Source: Marinobacter sp. LA51
Lineage (GTDB): Bacteria > Pseudomonadota > Gammaproteobacteria > Pseudomonadales > Oleiphilaceae
DNA length: 64,000 nt
Assembly (NCBI RefSeq): GCF_030297175.1
Contig: NZ_AP028070.1
Location: 124,001 to 188,000, forward strand
Direction of reading: 5' to 3'
The notes under the pieces were generated by a model. The model was not told the origin of the DNA. It ran no database searches and saw nothing but the letters and a program-made list of their open reading frames with translations. Of this stretch, positions 8,399 through 18,111 are shown one piece after another; the stretch's first letter is position 1; each line of letters opens with the position of its first letter. The position numbers and the translations under genes are program-made.

Positions 8399-9454
8399 AT
8401 GTGGTTCAAATGTGTAAGTTTTGCCCTGATGGCTTTGGTTCTGGCGGTGGCGCCGCTGCAGGCATCCGAAGACAGCAAGTCCGGCCCCGACGCTAAAGCA
8501 AAAGGCGAGGAAGCGGCGGCTGATCGTTCCCCGCGCGTGCCAACATTTGAGCTGGAGGGCGACCTGGCGGGTCGGATCGATGTGTTCACTACCCGCTACG
8601 AGGACACCTTTGCCGGTATCGGAAACCGGATTGCACTGGGTTATCTGGAACTGGTCAAAGCCAACCCCGGAGTGGACCCCTGGCTGCCCGGAGAAGGCAC
8701 TGCAATTACTCTGCCCCGGCGTTACGTCATGCCGGATGCCCGGCGTGAAGGCATTGTCATCAACCTGGCGGAGTACCGCCTGTACTATTTCACCGAGAAC
8801 GGTGTGCAGGTATATCCGGTTGGCATCGGCAAGGCCGAAAACCCGTCACCGCTGACCGATGCCAAGGTGACCATGCCATTGGAATCACCAGCCTGGTATC
8901 CGCCTGCCAGCATTCGTGCCGAGTACGAGCGTGATGGCGATTATCTGCCAAGGATGATTCCACCCGGCCCCTCCAACCCTCTGGGCAGCCACGCCTTGCT
9001 GCTGAGCGAGAAGGGCTACCTGATCCACGGCACCAACAAGAAGTTTGGCGTGGGCATGGCGGTTAGCCATGGTTGTTTCCGCATGTACAACGAAGACATT
9101 TCGCGCTTTGTCTATCAGGTCGACAAGGGCACGTCGGTACAAGTTATCCGGGATCCGGTGAAGATCGGCCTGTCCGGTGGCGAGGTCTGGCTGGAGGTGC
9201 ACCGCCCGGACGAGGAATACCCACGTTCGGATCGCGACGAACTCTGGCGCCAGGCATTGGCCGAAGTAGAGGTCTTCCGCAAGCAGCACCCGGGCGTGGA
9301 AATTCAGCGCCGGGCGATCGAAATCACCGTTGACCAGGCCGATGGTATTCCCACCATGATCGGGGAGCGGGTCACCCAGGTGGCGGCCGACGAGAGCTCC
9401 GAAGACAAAGCCCCGAATACCGACCAAGAGTCGACATCCACACTGTATTTCTGA
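8399..9454 (+). CDS. L,D-transpeptidase of the ErfK/YbiS type
   Basis: The 351-residue periplasmic enzyme has a signal peptide (MWFKCVSFALMALVLAVA, cleaved near LQA-SE), a short LysM-like peptidoglycan-binding region around residues 45-100, and a YkuD catalytic domain. The active-site motif SHGCFRMYNED carries the catalytic Cys, with the upstream His in LIHGTN. Such enzymes cross-link peptidoglycan or attach Lpp to it. An Lpp-like lipoprotein ending in lysine is encoded 3 kb downstream. A longer in-frame extension exists upstream, but it overlaps the UPF0016 gene and the signal peptide fixes the start at 8399. Confidence 0.92.
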   Translation: MWFKCVSFALMALVLAVAPLQASEDSKSGPDAKAKGEEAAADRSPRVPTFELEGDLAGRIDVFTTRYEDTFAGIGNRIALGYLELVKANPGVDPWLPGEGTAITLPRRYVMPDARREGIVINLAEYRLYYFTENGVQVYPVGIGKAENPSPLTDAKVTMPLESPAWYPPASIRAEYERDGDYLPRMIPPGPSNPLGSHALLLSEKGYLIHGTNKKFGVGMAVSHGCFRMYNEDISRFVYQVDKGTSVQVIRDPVKIGLSGGEVWLEVHRPDEEYPRSDRDELWRQALAEVEVFRKQHPGVEIQRRAIEITVDQADGIPTMIGERVTQVAADESSEDKAPNTDQESTSTLYF

Positions 9455-9504
9455 GCCTTATGCACGGCTCTTCTCAATAAAAATGACAACAACAAGGAGA
9501 GCCC

Positions 9505-10257
9505 ATGGCTCGTACCATCCTGATTACCGGTGCCAGCTCCGGTCTCGGCGAGGGCATGGCCCGGGAATTTGCCGCCCGTGGTGACCGCCTGGCCCTGTGT
9601 GCCCGCCGAACGGAGCGCCTGGATCATCTGAAAGCGGAACTTGAACGGGATTATCCTGGCGTCACCGTCAGTGTCCGGGCCCTGGACGTAGACAATCACG
9701 ACCAGGTGTTTGAGGTGTTCCGTGCCTTCCAGAGCGAATTCAGCACTCTGGGTCGGGTCATCGTGAACGCCGGTATCGGTAGCGGTCAGGCACTGGGAAC
9801 CGGCAACTTCGAGGCCAACCGCCAGACCGCTGAAACCAACTTTGTCTCTGCCCTGGCCCAGATGGAAGCGGCGATGGAGATCTTCCGCCAGCAGGAGCAG
9901 GGTCACCTGGTGACCGTGTCCTCGGTATCGGCGGTAAGGGGCATGCCTGGCAGCATCAACACCTACGCCGCCACCAAGGTCGGCCTTGCGGCACTTTCGG
10001 AAGGACTGCGTGTCGAACTTGCAAAGGCGAAATCTCCGATTCGTGTGACTACACTGTATCCAGGCTACATAAAAACGGCCATAAACGAACAAATAAAGAA
10101 TGCGCCGTTTCGTGTGGATGCCAAAACCGGCTGCAAGGCCATGGTAAAAGCTATTGAATCTGGCCGGGCGGAGTGTTTCGTACCGGGCTGGCCATGGACG
10201 GCAGTCGGATTTCTGCTGCGCCGCCTACCCGTGTCGGCGCTGGCTAAGATGTTCTGA
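9505..10257 (+). CDS. Short-chain dehydrogenase/reductase (SDR)
   Basis: The 250-residue protein is a classical SDR. The cofactor motif TGASSGLGEGMA is at residues 8-19, followed by NAG in the middle and the catalytic Ser...Tyr-x-x-x-Lys (YAATK) near residue 155. The sequence LCARRTERLDHL after the nucleotide motif suggests NADP(H) preference. It resembles the YdfG/acyl-CoA-reductase-like SDRs with no visible substrate clue. A strong AAGGAGA ribosome site precedes ATG 9505. It stands 50 bases after the transpeptidase and 26 bases before nfeD. Confidence 0.88.
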   Translation: MARTILITGASSGLGEGMAREFAARGDRLALCARRTERLDHLKAELERDYPGVTVSVRALDVDNHDQVFEVFRAFQSEFSTLGRVIVNAGIGSGQALGTGNFEANRQTAETNFVSALAQMEAAMEIFRQQEQGHLVTVSSVSAVRGMPGSINTYAATKVGLAALSEGLRVELAKAKSPIRVTTLYPGYIKTAINEQIKNAPFRVDAKTGCKAMVKAIESGRAECFVPGWPWTAVGFLLRRLPVSALAKMF

Positions 10258-10283
10258 GCCTCAATCAGGGCCGGGGAGGTGGT

Positions 10284-11708
10284 ATGCAGGATTTCCAACC
10301 CTTGTCTTCAACCCGCGCCAAACGGCTCAAAATCTGGTGCGCGACCCTGGTCGCCGGTCTGCTGCTTGCACTCGGATCCCTGCTGCATCAGGTCCACGCC
10401 GAGCAGGAAGCCTCCAGCACCGCCCTGGTGCTGACCATCGATGGCGCGATTGGCCCGGCCACCATGGACTACATCACCCGCGGTATCCGGCGAGCAGAAG
10501 CCGATGGCGCCGCCCTGGTGGTGCTGGAAATGGATACCCCCGGCGGCCTGATGGATTCCATGCGCGATATCATCAAGGCGATCCTCTCCTCTGACGTGCC
10601 GGTCGCCACCTATGTCTCGCCCCAGGGCGCCCGGGCCGCCAGCGCCGGCACCTATATCCTGTATGCCAGCCACATCGCCGCCATGGCCCCGGCCACGAAC
10701 CTGGGCTCAGCAACGCCGGTGCAGATGGGCGGCCTGCCGGGTAGCCCAGAGGAGGAACCAGAGCCAGCGAATGGTGACCAGAACGAAGATGGCAAGCGCC
10801 GGGGCAACACCGCCATGGAGCGCAAGGTGCTCGAGGATGCCGTCAGCTACATTCGCGGGCTGGCCGAGCGCCACGGCCGCAACGCCGACTGGGCCGAGGA
10901 GGCCGTGCGTGAAGCGGTCAACCTCAGTGCCAATGCTGCTCTGGAGCAGAACGTGATAGATGTGGTGGCGCCCAGCCTGGGCGACTTGCTACGACAAATT
11001 GATGGCCGCACCGTGCGCATGGCCCGCGGTGACCTGGCGCTGGAAACCAGCTCGCTGGCCCTTGTGCGCTCACAACCAGACTGGCGTACCCGGCTGCTCT
11101 CTGTCATTACCGATCCCAATGTTGCTTACTTCCTGATGATCATCGGCTTCTACGGCATCATCTTCGAACTGGCCAATCCGGGCGCTGTGGTGCCCGGGGT
11201 GATTGGTGCTATCAGCCTGATCCTGGCGTTGTTCGCCTTCCAGGTGTTGTCTGTGAATTACGCCGGCCTGGCGCTGATTCTGCTCGGGCTGGCCTTTATT
11301 GTCGGCGAGGCCTTTGTGCCCAGCTTCGGCATTCTGGGCGTGGGCGGCATTGTCGCCTTTGTTACCGGCTCGGTGATCCTGATGGATGGCTCGCACCGGG
11401 ACATCTCACTCCCCACCATTGGCGGCACCGCCGTAGTCGCCGCGGGCTTCATCCTGTGGACCGTGACCAAGTTTATCGGCCTGCGACGCAAGGGACCGGT
11501 CAGCGGCAGTGAGCTGATGAGCCAGGAGCAGGGCCTGGCGTTGGACGATTTCGCCCAGGACCACGACCGGTTCAGCGGTCATGTGCGGCTCAATGGCGAG
11601 CGCTGGAAGGCCGTCAGCTCCGGCCCGGTCAGCGAGGGCGACTCGGTTCAGGTCAAGGCAATGGAAGGATTGACAGTAACTGTCGAGGTCATGGACGAAA
11701 ACGGCTGA
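10284..11708 (+). CDS. NfeD-family membrane serine protease (long form)
   Basis: The 474-residue protein has a signal/anchor helix and a ClpP-like serine protease domain at about 45-250. The nucleophile region is [12 protein letters not shown], and MERKVLEDA holds the likely partner Lys. Several membrane helices follow (about 275-400), then a C-terminal OB-fold NfeD domain. Long NfeD proteases cleave the C-terminus of partner stomatins. The next gene, 40 bases away, is such a slipin, so the classic nfeD-slipin operon is complete. It is likely in the inner membrane with the protease domain outside the cytoplasm. Confidence 0.93.
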   Translation: MQDFQPLSSTRAKRLKIWCATLVAGLLLALGSLLHQVHAEQEASSTALVLTIDGAIGPATMDYITRGIRRAEADGAALVVLEMDTPGGLMDSMRDIIKAILSSDVPVATYVSPQGARAASAGTYILYASHIAAMAPATNLGSATPVQMGGLPGSPEEEPEPANGDQNEDGKRRGNTAMERKVLEDAVSYIRGLAERHGRNADWAEEAVREAVNLSANAALEQNVIDVVAPSLGDLLRQIDGRTVRMARGDLALETSSLALVRSQPDWRTRLLSVITDPNVAYFLMIIGFYGIIFELANPGAVVPGVIGAISLILALFAFQVLSVNYAGLALILLGLAFIVGEAFVPSFGILGVGGIVAFVTGSVILMDGSHRDISLPTIGGTAVVAAGFILWTVTKFIGLRRKGPVSGSELMSQEQGLALDDFAQDHDRFSGHVRLNGERWKAVSSGPVSEGDSVQVKAMEGLTVTVEVMDENG

Positions 11709-11748
11709 CCCGGCGCAGACAAGCTCACGGCATACTCAAGGAGGCCGT

Positions 11749-12537
11749 ATGATTGGTGAACTGATTCCCTACCTGGCACCGACCCTGGTGTTGTTGCTGA
11801 TTCTTGGCTCGGCGATCAAGATTCTGCCGGAATACGAGCGCGGCGTGGTGTTTTTCCTGGGGCGCTTTCAGGGGGTCAAAGGGCCCGGCCTGATTATCGT
11901 GATCCCGGGTATCCAACAACTGGTCAGGGTTGATCTCCGGGTCATTGTCCTGGACGTACCCAGCCAGGACGTGATTTCCCGCGACAACGTCACGGTTCGG
12001 GTTAACGCCGTGCTCTATTTCCGGGTGGTGGACCCCGAGCGCGCCATCATTCGGGTTGAGGATTTCAACTCCGCCACCAGCCAACTGGCCCAGACCACCC
12101 TGCGTTCGGTGTTGGGCAAGCACGATCTGGATGAAATGCTGTCGGAACGGGACAAACTGAACTCAGACATTCAGGAAATCATCGATGCCCAGACCGAGGA
12201 ATGGGGTATCAAAGTGGCCAATGTCGAGATCAAGCACGTGGATCTGAACGAATCCATGATTCGGGCCATTGCCCGTCAGGCCGAGGCCGAGCGCGAACGT
12301 AGGGCCAAGGTTATTCACGCGGAAGGGGAATTGCAGGCGTCGAAGAAACTGGTAGAAGCGGCCAACGTGATGTCGGCGAACTCGGGTTCGATGCAGCTCA
12401 GATATATGCAGACATTGGCCGATATGAGCAACACCAATACCTCGACCATCGTCTTCCCGCTGCCGATGGAACTGATGACGACGTTTCTGAAGGAGAACGC
12501 GCCAGCTTCACCTGAAAAGCCTGAACCGGAGGCATAA
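11749..12537 (+). CDS. Slipin (SPFH/stomatin family protein)
   Basis: This 262-residue protein has one N-terminal membrane helix and an SPFH/Band 7 domain ([20 protein letters not shown], then [16 protein letters not shown]). A coiled-coil segment rich in Ala, Glu and Arg ([15 protein letters not shown]) follows. Slipins oligomerise in membranes and pair with NfeD proteases such as the one encoded just upstream. An AGGAGG ribosome site precedes ATG 11749. A bidirectional hairpin terminator follows the stop. A second, distinct SPFH/NfeD pair lies at 53584-55079. Confidence 0.94.
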   Translation: MIGELIPYLAPTLVLLLILGSAIKILPEYERGVVFFLGRFQGVKGPGLIIVIPGIQQLVRVDLRVIVLDVPSQDVISRDNVTVRVNAVLYFRVVDPERAIIRVEDFNSATSQLAQTTLRSVLGKHDLDEMLSERDKLNSDIQEIIDAQTEEWGIKVANVEIKHVDLNESMIRAIARQAEAERERRAKVIHAEGELQASKKLVEAANVMSANSGSMQLRYMQTLADMSNTNTSTIVFPLPMELMTTFLKENAPASPEKPEPEA

Positions 12538-12540
12538 AAA

Positions 12541-12564
12541 AAGGCCGGATTACCCGGCCTTTTT
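12541..12564. terminator. Rho-independent terminator, probably bidirectional
   Basis: AAGGCCGG (12541-12548) pairs with CCGGCCTT (12554-12561) around a 5-base loop, with an A run before and a T run after. It lies between the convergent slipin and Lpp genes and can serve both. Confidence 0.9.
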
Positions 12565-12585
12565 AGCATCAGCGTAAGCTGAGCT

Positions 12586-12864
12586 TCACTTCATGCTAGA
12601 ACGCTCGAGCATACGCTTGGCGCGCTCGTTCGCTTCGTTAGCAGACTTCTGAGCTGCCTTGGCAGCGGCCAGAGCTTCTTCGGCGGTCTGCTGGGCAGTA
12701 CGTGCAGAGCTGGCAGCGCTGTTAGCGGTGTTCAGTGCATTCTCTGCAGTTTGCTCTGCGGAATTCGCAGTTGCATTGGCTTCGTCGATAGCTGCCTGGT
12801 TAGAGGCGCAACCGGCCGTCAGTACAGTAGCCATTGCAAACCCGGCGATCGTCAGTTTACGCAT
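12586..12864 (-). CDS. Lpp/OprI-like major outer membrane lipoprotein
   Basis: The 92-residue protein has a lipoprotein signal peptide with lipobox LTAGC (Cys19). An alanine-rich heptad coiled coil follows (repeated AEQTAE, SSARTAQQTAEEAL). It ends in ERSSMK, so the C-terminal residue is lysine, the side chain used in Lpp of Escherichia coli for covalent linkage to peptidoglycan. Pseudomonas OprI is the closest family I recognise. Two L,D-transpeptidases that might make such a link are encoded within 4 kb on either side. It probably trimerises in the periplasm. High expression is likely for this family. Confidence 0.9.
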   Translation of the reverse strand: MRKLTIAGFAMATVLTAGCASNQAAIDEANATANSAEQTAENALNTANSAASSARTAQQTAEEALAAAKAAQKSANEANERAKRMLERSSMK

Positions 12865-13068
12865 TGTAAATCCCCTTATTGGTCGAGTTATTTCCTAAGA
12901 TCCGGAAGTCAGTTCAGTACATGGACGACTTCCTGTCAAACCGGCCCGATAGGCGTTGACTACCGGAGTCGTTAAACAGTGTAAAACACTCTGAGACAAA
13001 ATGTTAACTGGGGATACGTATATTTTCACGGCTTATGACAACAACTTAATGCAGTTGTCAGTGAACGG

Positions 13069-13629
13069 TCAGGGCAGGATGCGAATCGGGGTGCCGTTGG
13101 CGACCAATTGCCAGATTTCGTCCATCTCCTCGTTGGTTACCGCAATGCAGCCATCGGTCCAGTCCAGGCCGCGGTAGGCGAACGCCATGTCTTCGGCGTC
13201 GTTGGGCAGGCCGTGAATCATGATGCTGCCACCGGGACTCAGGCCCCATGAATGTGCCAGTTCACGGTCTTTTTCGCTGGGATAGGAGATGTGGATGGAT
13301 TTGTAGAAGTCGCTGCTGGCATTGCGCCAGTCCAGGGTGTAATCACCTTCAGGGGTGCGCTCGTCGCCTTCGTAGAGCTTGTGGCCTTCCGGGTTGTCAC
13401 CCAGGGAGATGCGATAACTCTTCACCACCTGGTCATCGTCCATCAGGTACAACCGGCGCTCGCTCTTGCGCACCAGCACCTTGTTGATGTCTACCGAGTC
13501 GTGGTCAAACACCTCTGCTCCGGGCATGATCAGGTCGGCCCGTGCCAGCAGTTCGCTGGCCGCACCGGTAAGGGGGGCGAGAGCAGTGATTGCAATTAGA
13601 CAGACGGTAATCAGAAAACGGGTCAACAT
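13069..13629 (-). CDS. L,D-transpeptidase (short YkuD protein)
   Basis: The 186-residue protein has a signal peptide (FLITVCLIAITALAPL) and a YkuD catalytic domain starting near residue 47. The conserved His is in IMIHGLPN and the catalytic Cys is in WTDGCIAV, matching the family pattern HGxx...(S/T)xGC. It lacks the LysM region seen in the 8399-9454 enzyme. Short members of this group may cross-link peptidoglycan or act as amidases. It lies next to the lpp-like gene on the same strand, after a 204-base gap. Confidence 0.88.
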   Translation of the reverse strand: MLTRFLITVCLIAITALAPLTGAASELLARADLIMPGAEVFDHDSVDINKVLVRKSERRLYLMDDDQVVKSYRISLGDNPEGHKLYEGDERTPEGDYTLDWRNASSDFYKSIHISYPSEKDRELAHSWGLSPGGSIMIHGLPNDAEDMAFAYRGLDWTDGCIAVTNEEMDEIWQLVANGTPIRILP

Positions 13630-13737
13630 GGCCTTAACTTACCAATGGTTAATGTTCGAATAGCCACTTTTATAACATAGCTCGTCGACGGAATGTTGAG
13701 GGCTTTTGTTAACTTTTTCAGTTATCTCTTTTCAGGA

Positions 13738-15465
13738 TCAGAGATTTTGTGAACCCTCCATCTTGAGACCCACCTTGGTGACCTGGTCGGATTCGGTAGC
13801 CCGGGCAACCAGCACCACCGGCCCCAGCGTCACGGTATCACCGACAACCGGGTGACCTTTGGTGCGCTTGGCAAAGCACTCGGCCAGGGACAGTTCCGGT
13901 GGCAGGTCGTCAAACTCGATACCGTACACCTGCTCGACATCCCCCAGCAGGGCATCGCCGTTGAGCACGAAGTCCCCGAAGAAGGCCCGTTCGGCCAGGT
14001 ATCGGGGTGCATGACGGCCACTCAGGGCCTTGCTCAGCTCGGGTAACACCCCTGGGGTGGCGAACATGGCCACCATGTCGCCACTGGACACTTCCAGGTC
14101 ACCCTTGGGCTGCAGGCACACCCGGTTGCGGAATACACCGGCGACGGTGGTATTTTCCGGGAATCGCAGTTGGCTCAGCGGGCGTGGGGTCTCCCAGGGC
14201 TCGCCGCGCAGGGGAAACAGCATCAGTTCGTGATCGCCGGCGCCGGGCGCATCCAGCGGCAGGCGCCGATAAGGGTCTTCGCCCGCTGGAACTTCAAGCC
14301 GAAGCTTACGAGCCAGCGGTGCCATGGTGGTACCCTGCACCACCAGTGATACCAGAACGATAAAGAAGGCAACGTGGAACACCAGCTGTGCTTCCGGCAG
14401 ATCGGCGATGATTGGAAACAAGGCCAGCACGATGGGTACAGCACCCCGCAGTCCAACCCAGCTGATAAAGCCCAGCTCTCGTCGGTTAAAGCCGAATGGC
14501 CAGAGTGTCAGCAGCACCGTCAGTGGCCGGATCACAAAGATCAGCGCCAGCGCCAGGATCAGGCCGCCGCCCAGCAGGGGCAGCAGATCGGAAGGCGTGA
14601 CCAGTAACCCCAGCATCAGGAACAGGCACAGCTGTGCCAGCCACGCGAGGCCGTCGTGGACCTGCAGGATCATCGGCATCATCCGCACCTGGCGGTTGCC
14701 GATAACCACACCGGTCAGATAAATCGCCAGGAAACCGCTGCCGCCCAAGGCGTTGGTGGCGGAGAACACTGAGATACCGCCGGCGGCAACCAGCAGCGGG
14801 TATAGCGACGGTGTCAGCCGGATTCGGTTGGCCAGTTCCACCACCAGGTAGCCGCCCAGAATCCCGGCCACGCTGCCAATGCCGAATTGCTTGATCAGCA
14901 TGATCAGGGCTGACCAGGTGGGACTGTCACCGCTGTTACCGATCAGGGTGACCAGCATCAACGTCAGGAAAATGGCCATCGGGTCGTTGCTGCCGGATTC
15001 GATTTCCAGGGTCGCGCTGACCCGTTCGTTCAGGTGCAGGCCCCGGCCCTGCAGCAGCGAGAATACGGCGGCGGCGTCGGTGGAGGAAATGATCGCTCCT
15101 ACTAAAAGTGCGGTCAGCCATTCCAGGTCAAAGACCCAGCGCGCCACTACGGCGGCGCCGGCCGCGGTCATGAACACGCCCAGGGTGGCCAGTACCAGTG
15201 CCGGGCGTAAGCCCACCCGGAAGGTCTCGGCCCGCGTGCGCATGCCGCCATCGAGCAGGATCACCCCGAGCGCCAGATTGGCAATCAGGAATGCCAGTTC
15301 GAAGTTGTCGAACTGAATGCCGCCCGGGCCGTCCTCACCCATCATCATGCCGACCCCAAGGAAAATCAGCAGCACCGGCATGCCCACCCGGCTCGACAAC
15401 GGGCTAAGCACAATACTGATGACCAGCATCAGGGCGCCAATCAGGGTTAGGGTGGGATCCATCAA
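13738..15465 (-). CDS. Potassium/proton antiporter, NhaP2/CvrA-like
   Basis: The 575-residue protein has a CPA1 Na+/H+ exchanger domain of about 12 helices (residues 1-390), including the ISSTDAAAVFS motif with the membrane Asp. A cytoplasmic RCK_C/TrkA_C-type domain follows at about 400-480, then a CorC/HlyC-like transporter-associated domain to the end. The length matches Escherichia coli NhaP2 (CvrA), which exports K+ (and Rb+) at high osmolarity. This suits a marine osmoadapting organism. The upstream neighbour is a divergent tRNA gene. Specificity for K+ is inferred from the family. Confidence 0.9.
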   Translation of the reverse strand: MMDPTLTLIGALMLVISIVLSPLSSRVGMPVLLIFLGVGMMMGEDGPGGIQFDNFELAFLIANLALGVILLDGGMRTRAETFRVGLRPALVLATLGVFMTAAGAAVVARWVFDLEWLTALLVGAIISSTDAAAVFSLLQGRGLHLNERVSATLEIESGSNDPMAIFLTLMLVTLIGNSGDSPTWSALIMLIKQFGIGSVAGILGGYLVVELANRIRLTPSLYPLLVAAGGISVFSATNALGGSGFLAIYLTGVVIGNRQVRMMPMILQVHDGLAWLAQLCLFLMLGLLVTPSDLLPLLGGGLILALALIFVIRPLTVLLTLWPFGFNRRELGFISWVGLRGAVPIVLALFPIIADLPEAQLVFHVAFFIVLVSLVVQGTTMAPLARKLRLEVPAGEDPYRRLPLDAPGAGDHELMLFPLRGEPWETPRPLSQLRFPENTTVAGVFRNRVCLQPKGDLEVSSGDMVAMFATPGVLPELSKALSGRHAPRYLAERAFFGDFVLNGDALLGDVEQVYGIEFDDLPPELSLAECFAKRTKGHPVVGDTVTLGPVVLVARATESDQVTKVGLKMEGSQNL

Positions 15466-15533
15466 TGCTCCAGCTAGAGTGCTTGCTCATTTGCGGTCTG
15501 GCTGCTTACATTGCTTACGCAGTCACCGCAAAG

Positions 15534-15607
15534 GCGGGTGTAGTTCAATGGTAGAACGGCAGCTTCCCAAGCTGCATACGAGGGTTCGATTCCCTTCACC
15601 CGCTCCA
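15534..15607 (+). tRNA. tRNA-Gly (anticodon CCC)
   Basis: The 74-base cloverleaf includes an encoded CCA end. The acceptor stem GCGGGTG pairs with CACCCGC. The anticodon arm is GCAGC-TTCCCAA-GCTGC, giving anticodon CCC for codon GGG. The T arm is AGGGTTCGATTCCCT. No duplicated 3' end or integrase is nearby, so it shows no sign of being an integration site here. Confidence 0.97.
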
Positions 15608-15776
15608 TCATGCTTCCAAAATCGTTGCCGGTGCCGTCGGCAAAAGTGATGCACTCCTATCTCATACCGACTATTTTGAATAATAGGACGGGCCGTGAAC
15701 AGGGCCGGGGCGCCCTGAAAGATCAAAAAAACCAGTCTATTCGGGCATGAAAAAAATACAACAATGACGACAGCCT

Positions 15777-18059
15777 ATGAGCAGCAATTATCCCGAAGAT
15801 TTGCGCTTCGGTGAAGCAGCCCTGAGGAACCTGGAACCACAGGAGCGCGAACGTGATGGGGCAGCCCTTATACGTTCGTTAGGCAATGGATTAATTGCGA
15901 GTGTGGTGGGAGTCCTGCTGTGCGTGGCAGCGATTGTCATTGTTGTTTTTTTTGCCGCCAACAGGCTTGACGACTATGCCGGGGAGAAGTCGCTGGAGAA
16001 GACTCAGCGCCTTCTGGATGTCGAGGTCCGGAGGTTAGCAGATCTATGCCTTGAATACGGCTGGTGGAACGAAGCCGTTGACATGGTGATCTACAAGCGT
16101 GACCTGGAGTGGTCGGAGACTTATGTCGGCGTTTATCTACAGGAACGCTATGGCCTTGAAGCTATTATCAGTTTGGGGGCAGATGGTGAGCTGGTCTATG
16201 GGCGTTACGGGGACGAGGTCCTGCAACAGGATCGGCCTGGCGAATTGAAGTCTGCCAATCTGGATACTCTGATCCAGGCAGCTGTTGATACTGATTTCAA
16301 TGATCCCGTGCCTGCAGTGGGATTCGTCGATGTCGGCGGTACACCCGCAATTGCCGCGGTGACAACCTACGCGGTATACGAGCCCACTGAATTTAACGTC
16401 AATGAATCCCATGGCTCGCTGATCCTGATCAAACTGCTGGATCAGGAGTTGCTGTCTGCCTGGTCAGATGACTTTCACATAACGGGATTGACGTTTTCGC
16501 CCAAAAAATCTGGAGCTGACAACGAACACTCGATTGCACTGAGCGGCCCAGGCGAGCAAGTACTGGGGCATTTGGAATGGTCACCGGAACGCCCAGGACA
16601 ACAGTTTTTGGCCCTGGTGCTGCCCTGGGCCGGTGGCGCAGGCCTGCTCATGACATTGGCGTGTCTGTTCTTCTACACCAAATTGCGAACTTACGGCCGT
16701 ATTGCACACGCCCATTTCGAGGAGTTAGTGAGCAGCCGAGAGGTACTGTACCAGCAGGCACAATTCGATTTTCTGACCGGACTGGTGAACCGCCCTCTTT
16801 TTCTGGAATTGGTGTCGCGGGAGATGAATCGGTGTTTCCGCCACAAGGAAAAAGCGGCGGTAGTTTACATCGATCTCGACGGATTCAAGGCGGTCAATGA
16901 CTCCCTGGGTCATGATGTTGGTGACGAACTGCTCTGCCTTGTCTCTGAGGAACTGAGCAACAGCGTCAGAGGGGAAGATGTCGTCGCACGTTTTGGTGGC
17001 GACGAGTTCTGCTTGCTGCTTACCGGGATAACGGATGCCAGTGACATTGAACGTGTGTTGGGCAAGATTCAGAGCCAGTTTCTTCGGCCAGTGAGCCTTG
17101 GAAGCCACAGGGTCGTCATCGGAGTTAGCGCCGGAATCGTGATTATCCCTGACGACACAGCGGACTGCTCCACCGTCTTCCGGTACGCGGACATGGCCAT
17201 GTACGCTGCCAAAAAACATGGCCAGAACGGCTACCGTTTTTACAGCGAAGAGATGGAAACCCACTCTCGGCAACGCAATGCTTTGAAATCCCAGCTGCTT
17301 ACTTCCTTGGCTAACCAAGAGCTTTATCTGGTGTATCAACCGGTTTATGACCTTCGTGATCGAAGTGTGCGCGGGTTGGAAGCGTTGCTTCGATGGCGCA
17401 GTGCGGAACTAGGCGACGTTTCGCCCAGTGATTTCATTCCTGTTGCTGAGGAGAGTGGCGCCATTGAGCACATCGGGCTCTGGGTCGCCGGGAAGGTACT
17501 GGAAGATTTAACAGAAATGGATCAACGAACTGGTCAGAAGCTGACCGTATCCATCAATGTTTCAGTCAAGCAATTGCGCGATCCAAAATTCCCCGACCGG
17601 TTGGATGAACTGTTGCGCAAATATGATCATGATTCCTCGCGGCTGAAGCTCGAGATCACTGAAAGTCTGTTGATCACAGAGCAGGACAGCGAACACACCG
17701 TGCTAATGGAGCTTAGTAGCAGGGGGTACCGCTTAGTTCTCGATGATTTTGGTACCGGCTACTCCGCGCTTGGGTATTTGCAACTGTATCCGCTGGAGAC
17801 CATCAAGATCGACAAGTCGTTTGTTAGTGGGGGCAGCGCCTCAGGAAGTCACATGCCCCTGGTGAAAAGCATTGTTTACATGGCGCAAACCATGGGCATG
17901 ACCACTGTCGCTGAAGGGATAGAAACAGAGGAGCAGGAGGCATTTGTCGCTGCCTTGGGCTGCACCTTCGGGCAAGGCTTTTTGTTCAGTCGGCCGGAAC
18001 GTCTCGAGCGGATTCTTGAGATCATTGAACGTGCGGACGACGATCAAACCTCCCCTTGA
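15777..18059 (+). CDS. CHASE4-GGDEF-EAL cyclic-di-GMP protein
   Basis: The 760-residue protein has a cytoplasmic N-terminal tail of about 35 residues, a membrane helix, a CHASE4-like periplasmic sensor (residues about 60-270, with LCLEYGWWNEAVDM), a second helix, then GGDEF and EAL domains. The GGDEF signature RFGGDEF is intact near residue 407. EAL is intact near 535 (GLEALLRW), and DDFGTGYS, a catalytic EAL motif, is also present. Both synthase and phosphodiesterase activities are therefore possible. The unusual polar stretch before the first helix has no known motif. The gene is monocistronic. Confidence 0.92.
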   Translation: MSSNYPEDLRFGEAALRNLEPQERERDGAALIRSLGNGLIASVVGVLLCVAAIVIVVFFAANRLDDYAGEKSLEKTQRLLDVEVRRLADLCLEYGWWNEAVDMVIYKRDLEWSETYVGVYLQERYGLEAIISLGADGELVYGRYGDEVLQQDRPGELKSANLDTLIQAAVDTDFNDPVPAVGFVDVGGTPAIAAVTTYAVYEPTEFNVNESHGSLILIKLLDQELLSAWSDDFHITGLTFSPKKSGADNEHSIALSGPGEQVLGHLEWSPERPGQQFLALVLPWAGGAGLLMTLACLFFYTKLRTYGRIAHAHFEELVSSREVLYQQAQFDFLTGLVNRPLFLELVSREMNRCFRHKEKAAVVYIDLDGFKAVNDSLGHDVGDELLCLVSEELSNSVRGEDVVARFGGDEFCLLLTGITDASDIERVLGKIQSQFLRPVSLGSHRVVIGVSAGIVIIPDDTADCSTVFRYADMAMYAAKKHGQNGYRFYSEEMETHSRQRNALKSQLLTSLANQELYLVYQPVYDLRDRSVRGLEALLRWRSAELGDVSPSDFIPVAEESGAIEHIGLWVAGKVLEDLTEMDQRTGQKLTVSINVSVKQLRDPKFPDRLDELLRKYDHDSSRLKLEITESLLITEQDSEHTVLMELSSRGYRLVLDDFGTGYSALGYLQLYPLETIKIDKSFVSGGSASGSHMPLVKSIVYMAQTMGMTTVAEGIETEEQEAFVAALGCTFGQGFLFSRPERLERILEIIERADDDQTSP

Positions 18060-18111
18060 GCAACGTCTATGGTCGATGCCTGAGACGCCGCCATCCGGGG
18101 CTCGGTACAAA

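Noticed and set aside
4071..12990. TGTAAAACACT shared upstream of the WYL/MFS pair and the lpp-like gene (4071-4081, 12980-12990)
   Set aside because: An 11-base match is expected by chance many times in 64 kb. The 12978-12990 site is a palindrome (AGTGTAAAACACT) but no linked regulator is apparent.
15534..15607. tRNA-Gly as an integration site for a mobile element
   Set aside because: No integrase, no direct repeat of the tRNA 3' end and no shift in gene content follow it.
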